Shown here: positions 1 through 5,888 of the stretch, piece after piece
Position numbering within the stretch: position 1 is the stretch's first letter
Layout: each line of letters starts with the position of its first letter
Assembly: GCA_000435635.1 (NCBI GenBank)
Contig: FR882096.1
Location: 1 to 9,425 of the forward strand
Length of the DNA stretch: 9,425 bases
DNA from: Prevotella sp. CAG:1320
GTDB lineage: Bacteria; Bacteroidota; Bacteroidia; Bacteroidales; Bacteroidaceae
Direction: 5' to 3'
Notes under the pieces: generated by a model
Database searches by the model: none
What the model was told of the DNA's origin: nothing
The model's input: only the letters and a program-made list of their open reading frames with translations
Position numbers and translations under genes: made by a program

Positions 1-157
1 TGAGACGCAAGAATGCGTCTCTACAGGGGTGGGGTTGCTCCTTTTCGCTTGTCCTTCCTTGCTTGCTGAGACGCAAGAATGCGTCTCTACGGGTTGGGGC
101 TTCTTTCTCTTTCTGTTTGCCCCTTGTTTGCTGAGACGCGGCACGCCACGTCTCTAC
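1..157 (-). repeat. Tandem REP-like GTAG-footed hairpins, three copies
   Basis: Three copies of a short palindrome lie at 1-24, 67-90 and 132-157, a period of 65-66 bp. Copies 1 and 2 are identical, with perfect 8-bp arms GAGACGCA and TGCGTCTC around AGAA. Copy 3 has a different inner sequence but still folds: six outer pairs, one C/A mismatch, then three more pairs. On the minus strand each hairpin has GTAG at its 5' foot, the hallmark of REP elements mobilised by RAYT (TnpA-REP) transposases. Each copy is followed on the plus strand by a G-rich GGGnTGGGG-like stretch and, after copies 1 and 2, a pyrimidine-rich spacer. The array may extend left of the window. No transposase gene is visible, so assignment to REPs is an inference. 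Confidence 0.75.
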
Positions 158-176
158 AGGGATGGGGTGGCAGCTT

Positions 177-241
177 GACTCCCAAAGCTTGGGACTGAGA
201 CTCCCAAGGCTTGGGAGCGGGACTCCCAGCGGGTGGGAGTC
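177..241. repeat. Three 22-bp-spaced GACTCCC hairpins
   Basis: Three units start at 177, 199 and 221, exactly 22 bp apart, each beginning GACTCCCA. Each is a small inverted repeat: TCCCAA/TTGGGA around AGC, CTCCCAA/TTGGGAG around GGC, and GACTCCCA/TGGGAGTC around GCGGG. Stems are kept while loops and joints vary. The set differs from the GTAG hairpins just to the left. It begins 12 bp beyond the DUF3868 stop codon and may act as a transcript end or 3' stabiliser for that operon. Confidence 0.75.
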
Positions 242-245
242 TTTT
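221..245 (+). terminator. Possible intrinsic terminator (plus strand)
   Basis: The third GACTCCC hairpin has an 8-bp stem with a 5-nt loop and runs directly into TTTT at 242-245, which fits a weak rho-independent terminator for plus-strand transcription. On the minus strand, where the DUF3868 gene ends at 253, the hairpins are not followed by a T-run, so ending that operon here would need another mechanism. It may simply be the last unit of the repeat array. Confidence 0.35.
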
Positions 246-252
246 GGACAGG

Positions 253-1662
253 CTATTCCGCCAACTTCAGGTTCTCCGCGGCCCCCTTCGCGCCAGCTTG
301 GGCGGCTTGGGTGAGCAAGGACTTGGCTTGGGCGGTGTCGCCCTTTATCATGGCGAGCACACCCTTGGCGTGGATAGCCTCGGGAGAGTTGCCCGCGCGC
401 TCCAGGTATTCGGCCGCTCCCTGCAGGTCACCTGCCTCCATGCGGGCGCAAGCGGCGTTGAGGTTGGCCGTCTGGTCTTGCGGATAGAGCCTTACGGCGG
501 TCTCCATCACGTCGTTGAACTCCTTGGAGCCAGGCTCGTAGGTCTGCGCCACCATGAACATCTCCTCCAAGGAGAGTTGCTGGGGCTTGGTCTTCAGCAC
601 TTCCTTGGCCTCCTCCACGGAGAAAGGCTTCACGGTGTAGCTCACCACGTAGTCGGAATGGCGCAGGGCGGGATAATAGGTGGAGAGCATGAAGCGGTAA
701 TCCGCAGGATACTTCGACTTGATGCGCTGCTCCCTCACGTCAGGGTCAAGACCGCCGTCGTCTATCAACTCCAGGATGGCCTGCTTGTGCTCCAGGTTGC
801 TGGCCGCCACCGCCTCGCGCAATCCCTCCCAGTCCTCGGGAGTGGAGGAAACGGTAAACTTGTCGCCGGGCAGCTGCACCAGGTTGCTCACGTATTCCCG
901 CAACGTCTTGGCGCGGTTTTCCGCCAGGTAGGCGTTGTGCTCGTAAGGCGACTCGGGAGAGGCATAGCCATGGATGTCGATGTTGGTGATGGTGGTGTTC
1001 TTGTCATTCTTCACCAAGTTGATGGTCTCTATGATTTTCTGCAGCTCCGTGGGGTTCTTGCGGTAGTCGGGATGCAGCTCCACGCGGTCCACGGGGAAGT
1101 CTATGAAGGCGCGACCCTGCTCGCTGCGCTGCTTTTGGGCTTCTGCCGCGGGGCGCAGGTAGGGCATGTTGGGCTGGCGCAGACGCTTGACGATGTGGGT
1201 GTTCTGCTCCTCTATCTCGTTGCAGCCGCAAAGATCCTCGGCGATGACCACGTCGCTGTTGCGCATCCAGTCCTGGTAAGGCACCACGGCGGTATAATGC
1301 ACGGTCTGCTCGGTATTGTTCTTGCGGCGCACGGCCACCGCGTCGTCAGCGTAGTCCTTATGGCCGCTGCGGCGATAGGAGATATCAGACTTGCGTCCGC
1401 TCACCAATATCTGTGGCATCAGCACCTGGTTGCTCCCGTTCTTGTCTTTCACCATGGGGGTGAACACCAGGCGGGCGTTGGAGCGCAAGTCCAGCTCGCT
1501 CATGTTGAGGTCGAGGTCTACCATCAGGTTGGAGTTGCTCTTCTCAACCTTCATGTTTTCCACCTTGATGGCGTCTGCCGCCAGTCTTGTGTCGGTGGTT
1601 TGCGCCTGCGAGGCCGTGGGGGCCAAGAGCAGCGCGGCTAAATATATGGGTAGTCTTTTCAT
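253..1662 (-). CDS. DUF3868 / OmpA-like periplasmic protein with TPR-like C-terminus
   Basis: Secreted envelope protein of 469 aa; molecular role unknown. The start at 1662 is chosen because it begins a clear signal peptide (MKRLPIY, hydrophobic LAALLLAP, Ala-X-Ala-like site near residue 20). The frame stays open further upstream, but that stretch overlaps the preceding gene and reads as low-quality sequence. Residues about 25-145 match my recollection of DUF3868 and end in a Cys-Gly-Cys motif (C145, C147). Residues about 185-260 look OmpA-like: IDIHGYASPES, then NAYLAENRAKTLREYV, the NxxLsxxRAxxV peptidoglycan-binding signature. Residues about 360-469 are helical, Ala-rich and TPR-like (SLEEMFMVAQTYEPGS; NLNAACARMEAGDLQGAAEYLERAG). 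It lies 28 nt behind the DUF3575 gene, so one operon. In Bacteroidales such pairs often precede Mfa-type fimbrial genes, but none follows here. Domain names are from memory of the families. Confidence 0.8.
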   Translation of the reverse strand: MKRLPIYLAALLLAPTASQAQTTDTRLAADAIKVENMKVEKSNSNLMVDLDLNMSELDLRSNARLVFTPMVKDKNGSNQVLMPQILVSGRKSDISYRRSGHKDYADDAVAVRRKNNTEQTVHYTAVVPYQDWMRNSDVVIAEDLCGCNEIEEQNTHIVKRLRQPNMPYLRPAAEAQKQRSEQGRAFIDFPVDRVELHPDYRKNPTELQKIIETINLVKNDKNTTITNIDIHGYASPESPYEHNAYLAENRAKTLREYVSNLVQLPGDKFTVSSTPEDWEGLREAVAASNLEHKQAILELIDDGGLDPDVREQRIKSKYPADYRFMLSTYYPALRHSDYVVSYTVKPFSVEEAKEVLKTKPQQLSLEEMFMVAQTYEPGSKEFNDVMETAVRLYPQDQTANLNAACARMEAGDLQGAAEYLERAGNSPEAIHAKGVLAMIKGDTAQAKSLLTQAAQAGAKGAAENLKLAE

Positions 1663-1690
1663 GCTTGAAAATAAGGAAAAGGGTTCGTGA

Positions 1691-2263
1691 TTAGAAGATG
1701 TAAAGCACGCTGATGGCGGCATTGTTGGGGCCGAAGTAGTTCTTGTGGGAAGAGGCCATCTTCTCACCGCAAGTGCCGCACTTGTATTTGTCGAACTTGA
1801 AGTAGTCGTAGCCCACGCCAATGGCGGCCTCCACGTTCCAGTGCTTGGAGAGCACCCATTGGTAGCCGGCCGTGATGCCTCCGCCCATAAACCATCCCTC
1901 GTAGCGATGGTCTTTCAGCTCGGGCACCAGGCCAAAAGGCAGGTCGAGGCTGCTCACGTTGAACTCGCCTCCCTGTAAGTGGGCTCCAACGAACCAGCCA
2001 TTGAAAGCCTCGCAAAACCAATAGCGGTACTCGGGCATCAACATCCAATGGCGCGCGCTGGTTTGGTCACCACCCGACTGCTTCCAAGGATTCAACCCAT
2101 AGGAAAGCTGCACGGTGCTCTTCTTACTCACGGCGGCCTCTACACCCAAGTTCGGGGTTGTAGTAGCCCAGTATAGCGCATTGGTCTTGACGGCCACGTT
2201 TTGCGCCTGGCAGGTGAAGACACCCGCCAACAGGATAAGTGTGGAAATGAGAATCCGTTTCAT
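1691..2263 (-). CDS. DUF3575 domain outer-membrane beta-barrel-like protein
   Basis: Protein of 190 aa, first gene of the operon with the DUF3868 protein. Residues 1-20 are a typical signal peptide (MKRILIST, hydrophobic core, CQAQ cleavage region). The mature part alternates aromatic and small residues in short strands (NALYWATTTPNLGVE, YRYWF, GWFVGAHLQGG, EGWFMGGGITAGYQWVL, AAIGVGYDYF) and ends on Phe in ISVLYIF, as expected of a small outer-membrane barrel. A Cys-x-x-Cys motif (C162, C165) sits before KNYFGPNNAA, a pattern I recall as conserved in DUF3575. Function is unknown; the family recurs beside DUF3868 proteins in fimbria-type loci, which suggests surface anchoring or assembly. Stop is TAA. 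It could alternatively be an opacity-type porin-like protein. Confidence 0.82.
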   Translation of the reverse strand: MKRILISTLILLAGVFTCQAQNVAVKTNALYWATTTPNLGVEAAVSKKSTVQLSYGLNPWKQSGGDQTSARHWMLMPEYRYWFCEAFNGWFVGAHLQGGEFNVSSLDLPFGLVPELKDHRYEGWFMGGGITAGYQWVLSKHWNVEAAIGVGYDYFKFDKYKCGTCGEKMASSHKNYFGPNNAAISVLYIF

Positions 2264-2360
2264 TTTAATATATGTATTACAGTCTATTGTTTTTCTTTCC
2301 TTTCTATTCCTTTCTTCCCGCGGGAGTCGCGCTTAGCTCCCAAAAACTATCCTAATTGAG

Positions 2361-2388
2361 ATGCGGAATTAACATTCATGCGTAATTC
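2361..2388. repeat. 17-bp direct repeat and inverted repeat near the predicted operon start
   Basis: ATGCGnAATT occurs at 2361-2370 and 2378-2387, a 17-bp period. Overlapping it, GAATTA (2366-2371) and TAATTC (2383-2388) form an inverted repeat. They lie just downstream of the predicted transcription start of the DUF3575 operon and could be an operator or a leader structure. The arms are short and AT-rich, so chance is possible. Confidence 0.3.
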
Positions 2389-2393
2389 AATGT

Positions 2394-2446
2394 CAAAAGT
2401 ATAAAAAAGTCTTATTATTACCCCTTCCGAAGTATTAAAAATACTT
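2394..2446 (-). promoter_or_regulatory. Putative promoter and upstream dyad of the DUF3575-DUF3868 operon
   Basis: On the minus strand 2401-2394 reads TACTTTTG, matching the Bacteroides -7 box TAnnTTTG. No TTTG is found 19-21 bp upstream (the plus strand is CCCC at 2421-2424). Instead a perfect dyad, AAGTATT-AAA-AATACTT at 2430-2446, is centred about 50 bp upstream of the expected start near 2388, where an activator would bind. The resulting leader would be about 125 nt. Inferred from sequence only. Confidence 0.4.
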
Positions 2447-2561
2447 AACAAACATCATTCATGAGGTATTTTTTGTTTATTTGCCCGTTTAATACATCCT
2501 AATATGAAAGTCAGAGATTGCAAAAGGAGTATATGGGTGTACGCTTTACAACTTGTTTGCG

Positions 2562-2571
2562 AAGGAGGTGA
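2562..2571 (+). promoter_or_regulatory. Ten-base perfect anti-SD complement in intergenic DNA
   Basis: AAGGAGGTGA at 2562-2571 is the exact complement of the 3' end of 16S rRNA (TCACCTCCTT). A weaker tract, AAAAGGAG at 2522-2529, stands 3 nt before an ATG (2533) that opens a 12-codon frame whose TGA stop overlaps the end of the stronger tract. No start codon at normal spacing after the stronger tract opens more than a few codons. Such tracts are rare in this lineage. This may be a decayed leader, a ribosome-binding RNA or chance. Confidence 0.3.
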
Positions 2572-2667
2572 AATTGTTCTGAATTTCCCGTAAAACATGT
2601 GTCATGCTGTTTGGTGGCATTTCCCAGACTTCCCGTGGCGTTCATAAACGGTAGGTATATGCGCCAG

Positions 2668-2743
2668 AGACCCTCGAAGAGATCCCACCTTACCTCAGCG
2701 TCCTGAAACGCGCTGGGGTAAGGTGGGATCTCTTCGAGGGTCT
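2668..2743. repeat. Near-perfect 33-bp inverted repeat with 10-nt loop
   Basis: Arms 2668-2700 and 2711-2743 pair at every one of 33 positions except 2695/2716, which is T opposite G and still pairs as a G-U wobble in RNA of the plus strand. The loop is TCCTGAAACG (2701-2710). Pairing stops sharply at both ends. Neither strand has a T-run after the stem, so it is not a standard intrinsic terminator. It lies 90 bp beyond the nitroreductase stop and 400 bp before the DUF3575 gene. Candidates are a MITE or other palindromic mobile element, a structured RNA, or an mRNA 3' end stabiliser. Confidence 0.9.
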
Positions 2744-2833
2744 ATAAGGTTAACGTTACGCGAGCAAGCCGAGATTCGTCGGACTCACGTCAAGGTTAGG
2801 TTGGTGAGTTGAGCCCGCAAGGGCCGTCTCACG

Positions 2834-3358
2834 TCATTTGATGACGCGGAAATAATCCTCCTTGCGGGGCTTCACCGTGTGGGGATGGGACGAGGCGTAG
2901 CCCAACGAGAGCGCGCCCACGCCCACCAGTCCTTCAGGAAGGCCCCAGCCGCGGAGCATCTGTTGTCCCTCGGGTGAGGCGAACATGGCGTCTTCGCGGT
3001 TGATCCAGCAAGAGGCTAACCCAATAGAGTGGGCGGCCAGCATCATGTTGCCCAATACCAGGGAAGCGTCCTTGACGTTGTTGCTCCAGTCTGCCGAGGC
3101 GAATACCAACACGATGGTAGGCGCGCCATAATAAGGGTCGGAGTCCGTGCCCATTACTACTGCGTTCATCTTGCGGAGCCGGTCGCAGACCTCGGGATTT
3201 TGCACTGCCACAATCCAAGGGTCTTGTTTGCCCATACCCGTGGCGGCCCATGTGCCGGCCTCGAGCACGGTGCGCAGTTCCTCGTCGGTGATTTGCTCGG
3301 GTTTGTAGCGGCGTATGCTTCTACGCTCGCGAATGGCTTTCAATACTTCGTTTTCCAT
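2834..3358 (-). CDS. Nitroreductase family flavoprotein
   Basis: FMN-dependent NAD(P)H oxidoreductase of 174 aa, probably a cytoplasmic homodimer; the natural substrate cannot be read from the sequence. The N-terminal ERRSIRRYKPEQIT (residues 11-24) is the classic FMN-phosphate-binding start of the family. AGTWAATGMGKQDPW (35-48) takes the place of the usual APSxxNxQPW flavin loop. DASLVLGNMMLAAHSIGLASCWI (97-119) is the conserved helix and strand at the dimer interface. VGALSLGYAS (147-156) with KPRKEDYF (163-170) is the usual C-terminal FMN-contact region. The length is typical of the small one-domain subgroup. It lies 77 nt after malY on the same strand with no promoter match between, so co-transcription is likely. 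Stop is TGA. Confidence 0.9.
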   Translation of the reverse strand: MENEVLKAIRERRSIRRYKPEQITDEELRTVLEAGTWAATGMGKQDPWIVAVQNPEVCDRLRKMNAVVMGTDSDPYYGAPTIVLVFASADWSNNVKDASLVLGNMMLAAHSIGLASCWINREDAMFASPEGQQMLRGWGLPEGLVGVGALSLGYASSHPHTVKPRKEDYFRVIK

Positions 3359-3436
3359 ATTGTCTTTGGTTTTATGGTTTTACATGTGATTTCTTCGCGC
3401 TCGCCTTATATATATATAATGTATATGCTTGGCGGC

Positions 3437-4609
3437 CTAGCCGACATATCGCCGCAGCGTGGCGACAATACGGCGAAGACCCTCCATCATCGTGGCGCGG
3501 GGGCAGCCGATGTTGACCCGGATGAAACCCTCGCCTGTCGCGGTGCCGAATTCAGTGCCCTCATTGACATAGACCTTCCCTAGACGGAGCAAATCCTGGA
3601 AGGCTTGGGCGGAGGAGACACCAAAGGCGGAGATGTCTAGCCACACGAAATAGGTGGCCTCCAGCTTCGTGACTTTCACCGCCGGCAGCTCCGCCTGGAA
3701 ATACTGGCGAAGAGCCTGGTAGTTGTCCCAAAGATACTGGCGCAGCTGGTCGAGCCACTCCTCGCCATGATCATAGGCCGCCTGCAAGGCAAGGTAGCTG
3801 AATACATTCACGTCGCAGACCTCATGGATGTTGACAACGCGGTTGACCTTGCGGCGCAGGAGGGTGTCGGCGCACACGATGTTGGCTATCTGCAGTCCCG
3901 CTATGTTGAAAGCCTTGGTGGGCGCGCAGCAAACGACGCTGTGGCGGGCGGCTTCCTCGCCGAGCGAGGCGAAAGGCACGTAGGAGTAGCCCGGCATGGT
4001 GAGTTCGCAATGTATCTCGTCGCTGATGACCGTCACTCCATGGCGCAGGCAGATGGCGAGCAAGCGGGACAGCTCCTCGCGCGTCCAGACACGCCCCACG
4101 GGGTTATGTGGGTTGCAGAGCAAGAATACCGTGGTCTTCTCGTCAGCGCACTTGCGGTCGAAATCCTCGAAGTCTATCTCGTAGGTATCGCCCGCGGGGC
4201 GGAGCGGATTCTCCAGTATCTCACAACCGCAATTCCTGATGGAGGAGAAGAAACAATGATAGGCGGGCGTTTGCACCAGCACTTTCTCTCCTGGCAGCGT
4301 GAGCGCGCGGATGGCGCAGGAGACGGCTGGCACCACGCCGCTGGTATAGATAATCCAGGCGGGGTCTATCTTCCACTGGTGGCGGCGCTGAAACCAGCCG
4401 GTCACTGACTCGTAGTAGGCGGGCGGCACCATGGCATAGCCAAACACGCCATGGTCTACCCGCTGGCGCAAGGCTTCCGTAACGGCGGGCGGAGCGGGAA
4501 AATCCATGTCGCCCACCCACATGGGAATCACCTCGGGATCGCCAGCGGCATCCCACTTCATGGAGCCGCTGCCTCGGCGGTCTGTTATTTTGTCGAAATC
4601 ATATCTCAT
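3437..4609 (-). CDS. MalY/PatB-type PLP-dependent C-S lyase (cystathionine beta-lyase type aminotransferase)
   Basis: Class I/II fold PLP enzyme of 390 aa. MalY/PatB members cleave cystathionine or related cysteine conjugates to homocysteine or thiol, pyruvate and ammonia in the cytoplasm. Visible landmarks: IPMWVGDMDFPAPPAV (28-43), the diagnostic MalY/PatB N-terminus; GVFGYAMVPPAYYESV (54-69); PLP-stacking QTPAYHCFF (113-121); CNPHNPVGRVW (165-175) with the cofactor-contacting Asn; ISDEIHCEL (195-203) with Asp197 for the pyridine nitrogen; PTKAFNIAGLQ (230-240) with the Schiff-base Lys232; and FIRVNIGCPR (362-371) with Arg364 for the substrate carboxylate. All key residues are present and the length is normal. 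It starts 18 nt after the mdh terminator T-run and is followed by the nitroreductase gene. True substrate (cystathionine, cysteine or another S-conjugate) is undecided. Confidence 0.92.
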   Translation of the reverse strand: MRYDFDKITDRRGSGSMKWDAAGDPEVIPMWVGDMDFPAPPAVTEALRQRVDHGVFGYAMVPPAYYESVTGWFQRRHQWKIDPAWIIYTSGVVPAVSCAIRALTLPGEKVLVQTPAYHCFFSSIRNCGCEILENPLRPAGDTYEIDFEDFDRKCADEKTTVFLLCNPHNPVGRVWTREELSRLLAICLRHGVTVISDEIHCELTMPGYSYVPFASLGEEAARHSVVCCAPTKAFNIAGLQIANIVCADTLLRRKVNRVVNIHEVCDVNVFSYLALQAAYDHGEEWLDQLRQYLWDNYQALRQYFQAELPAVKVTKLEATYFVWLDISAFGVSSAQAFQDLLRLGKVYVNEGTEFGTATGEGFIRVNIGCPRATMMEGLRRIVATLRRYVG

Positions 4610-4627
4610 AGGTCGCGTGGTCGTTAC

Positions 4628-4662
4628 AAAAAGAGCACCCCACCATCGCGGTGACGTGCTCT
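4628..4662 (-). terminator. Intrinsic terminator of mdh
   Basis: On the minus strand, AGAGCAC/GTGCTCT arms (4662-4656 with 4638-4632) enclose a 2x2 internal loop and an inner CACC/GGTG stem, followed directly by TTTTTG. This is a good rho-independent terminator 32 nt after the mdh stop. It leaves only 18 nt before the malY start codon, so it may also act as an attenuator or leader hairpin for malY. Confidence 0.8.
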
Positions 4663-4671
4663 CTAGTCGTT

Positions 4672-4700
4672 GAAAAATATTAAGGGGGTTTTTGTTACAA
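4672..4700 (-). promoter_or_regulatory. Candidate malY promoter overlapping the mdh 3' end
   Basis: On the minus strand TTG (4700-4698, part of the last mdh codons), an 18-bp gap, then TATTTTTC (4679-4672) resembles the TTTG/TAnnTTTG promoter with one mismatch in the -7 box and slightly short spacing. A start near 4666 would put the mdh terminator hairpin in the malY leader. Weak match; read-through from mdh is the alternative. Confidence 0.3.
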
Positions 4701-5705
4701 GTTAGGATTGATCTTGCTCCAGTCCTCGACGGCTGGCATCGCGCCCATGGCGATTACTTGGTCACGCATGCCCTGCAAGTGCTTGTAGCTGGCGTCGAGA
4801 GCGGCAATCTCCTCAGCGGTGCCGTTGATAGGCTTGGTGTAAACACCATCGCTGGTGACGCGGGTTGGCATAGCCATCATCACGTGGTCATAGCGAGCGG
4901 TGTTGGCGTAAGTGCCCACTGGATAGTAGAACTCCTCGCCGCCCATGGCAGCCTCTATCATCTTCACGGACAGATAGGCAGGGCTTTGGAAAGAGCTGCG
5001 ACGGCGCAACTCGATAATCTTGGCACCACCCTGGGTAACGTCCTTCTGCATCTGCGCCCACTCTTCCTTGGAGAGGCCTTTGCCATTGACTTGGGCACCC
5101 TTCTCGATGATGTCGAGCAACTTCACGCCACAAACAGTGGTGGGAGAAGCGAATACGGCCATCTTCTCGCCATGGCCGCCATAGGTGTAGGCGTTCTCCA
5201 CGCAAGCCTGGCTTACGCCGAAGTGCTTAGCCAACGCGCTCTGCAGACGGGTGGAATCCAAAGCGGCAAGCGTAGCCACCTGGTTGGGTTTCAAGCCACT
5301 GTGAACCAAGGTCACGAGACCCGTGATGTCAGCGGGGTTGAAGATGACCACCACGAACTTGGCGTCGGGGCAATATTTCTTGATATTCTCGCCCAGCTCC
5401 TCAGCGGCCTTGGAGTTGCCGGCCAGCAAGTCCTCGCGGGTCATGCCTTCCTTGCGGGGAGCACCACCAGAGGAGATGATATACTTGGCACCGGTGAAAG
5501 CCTCGGCGGGATCGGTGGTGGAAACGATATTAGCGTCGTTGAAACCACTTTGGCGCATCTCCTCGGCTACACCCTCCGCGGAGAACACGTCGTAGAGGCA
5601 GATGTTGGGAGTCAACTTCAGCATCAAGGCTGTCTGAACCATGTTGGAACCAATCATGCCGGCGGCTCCAACGATAACCAGTTTGTCATTCGTTAAAAAG
5701 TCCAT
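4695..5705 (-). CDS. mdh: Malate dehydrogenase (NAD-dependent)
   Basis: Enzyme of 336 aa interconverting malate and oxaloacetate with NAD, in the cytoplasm; in Bacteroidales it serves the reductive branch toward fumarate and succinate. Residues 11-20 hold the Rossmann motif GAAGMIG, and Asp39 ends the second strand, which favours NAD over NADP. Substrate arginines lie in GGAPRKEGMTR (Arg84, Arg90); IFNPAD carries Asn123; LAALDSTRLQSAL carries Asp150 and Arg153; and TYGGHGEKM carries the catalytic His178. RSSFQSPAYLSVKMI (236-250) is typical of the Bacteroidales form. Sequence and length agree with the Bacteroides mdh I remember. It has its own upstream promoter and downstream terminator, so it probably forms a one-gene unit with some read-through into malY. 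Confidence 0.95.
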   Translation of the reverse strand: MDFLTNDKLVIVGAAGMIGSNMVQTALMLKLTPNICLYDVFSAEGVAEEMRQSGFNDANIVSTTDPAEAFTGAKYIISSGGAPRKEGMTREDLLAGNSKAAEELGENIKKYCPDAKFVVVIFNPADITGLVTLVHSGLKPNQVATLAALDSTRLQSALAKHFGVSQACVENAYTYGGHGEKMAVFASPTTVCGVKLLDIIEKGAQVNGKGLSKEEWAQMQKDVTQGGAKIIELRRRSSFQSPAYLSVKMIEAAMGGEEFYYPVGTYANTARYDHVMMAMPTRVTSDGVYTKPINGTAEEIAALDASYKHLQGMRDQVIAMGAMPAVEDWSKINPNL

Positions 5706-5774
5706 AACTACAAGTATTTAATGTATTAGAATCTTGTGATAATCCGTTTCGAAGCGGACGTGTCCGTCTCTTTC

Positions 5775-5793
5775 ACTTTGCGAGGCAAAGTTA
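5775..5793 (-). promoter_or_regulatory. mdh promoter -7 box inside a dyad
   Basis: On the minus strand 5793-5786 reads TAACTTTG, a full match to TAnnTTTG, giving a leader of roughly 75 nt before the mdh start at 5705. No good TTTG lies 19-21 bp upstream. The box is half of a perfect inverted repeat, ACTTTGC-GAG-GCAAAGT (5775-5791), which could be an operator over the -7 and start region. The leader also contains small overlapping palindromes (5744-5757 and 5755-5766). Confidence 0.5.
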
Positions 5794-5833
5794 CGAAAAA
5801 GTTGGGAAACGGGCGCATTTATTTTGTTTTTAA

Positions 5834-5865
5834 TTTGTGATTTATTCTTAAAATGATTATCTTTG
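5834..5865 (+). promoter_or_regulatory. Promoter of the Xaa-Pro aminopeptidase gene
   Basis: TTTG (5834-5837), 20 bp, TATCTTTG (5858-5865) is a complete Bacteroides-type promoter. Transcription should start near 5870, leaving a leader of under 20 nt before the ATG at 5889, which supports that start codon. Confidence 0.8.
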
Positions 5866-5888
5866 TCAACTCTAACTAGCAAATCTAT

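Larger units (their letters stand above)
2264..2833. other. 570-bp intergenic region without a convincing gene
   Basis: This gap separates the start of the DUF3575 operon from the end of the nitroreductase gene. It holds the operon promoter and dyads (2361-2446), a 10-bp palindrome TCCCGCGGGA (2316-2325), two SD-like tracts (2522-2529 and 2562-2571), the long inverted repeat (2668-2743), and a GCCC/GGGC hairpin with a GCAA loop (2813-2824) just past the nitroreductase stop. Composition changes from AT-rich (about 2340-2500) to GC-rich (after 2600). Only very short reading frames are present. Confidence 0.7.

Noticed and set aside
1..157. CRISPR array from regularly spaced repeats
   Set aside because: Spacers are about 42 bp and similar to each other (G-rich then pyrimidine-rich), the third repeat diverges, and there are no cas genes.
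211..1641. 476-codon open frame on the plus strand opposite the DUF3868 gene
   Set aside because: It is the antisense shadow of a GC-rich coding gene. The product is rich in Gly, Leu, His and Val with no domain or signal peptide, while the minus strand gives a coherent secreted OmpA-like protein.
2504..2593. 29-codon plus-strand frame starting MKVRDCKRSIW
   Set aside because: No promoter match and no start context; short enough to be chance. The SD-like tract within it is reported separately.
2651..2760. Possible integron attC site or invertible promoter around the long inverted repeat
   Set aside because: The GTTAACG sequence at 2749-2755 does not fit GTTRRRY, and the arms are only 10 nt apart, so no promoter segment lies between them to invert. 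No integrase or invertase lies next to it.
3767..4408. 213-codon plus-strand frame opposite malY
   Set aside because: Shadow of the malY coding frame, in which all PLP-binding residues are present in order.
4692..5696. 334-codon plus-strand frame opposite mdh
   Set aside because: Mirror of the mdh reading frame; the minus strand encodes a complete enzyme with catalytic His and Rossmann motif.
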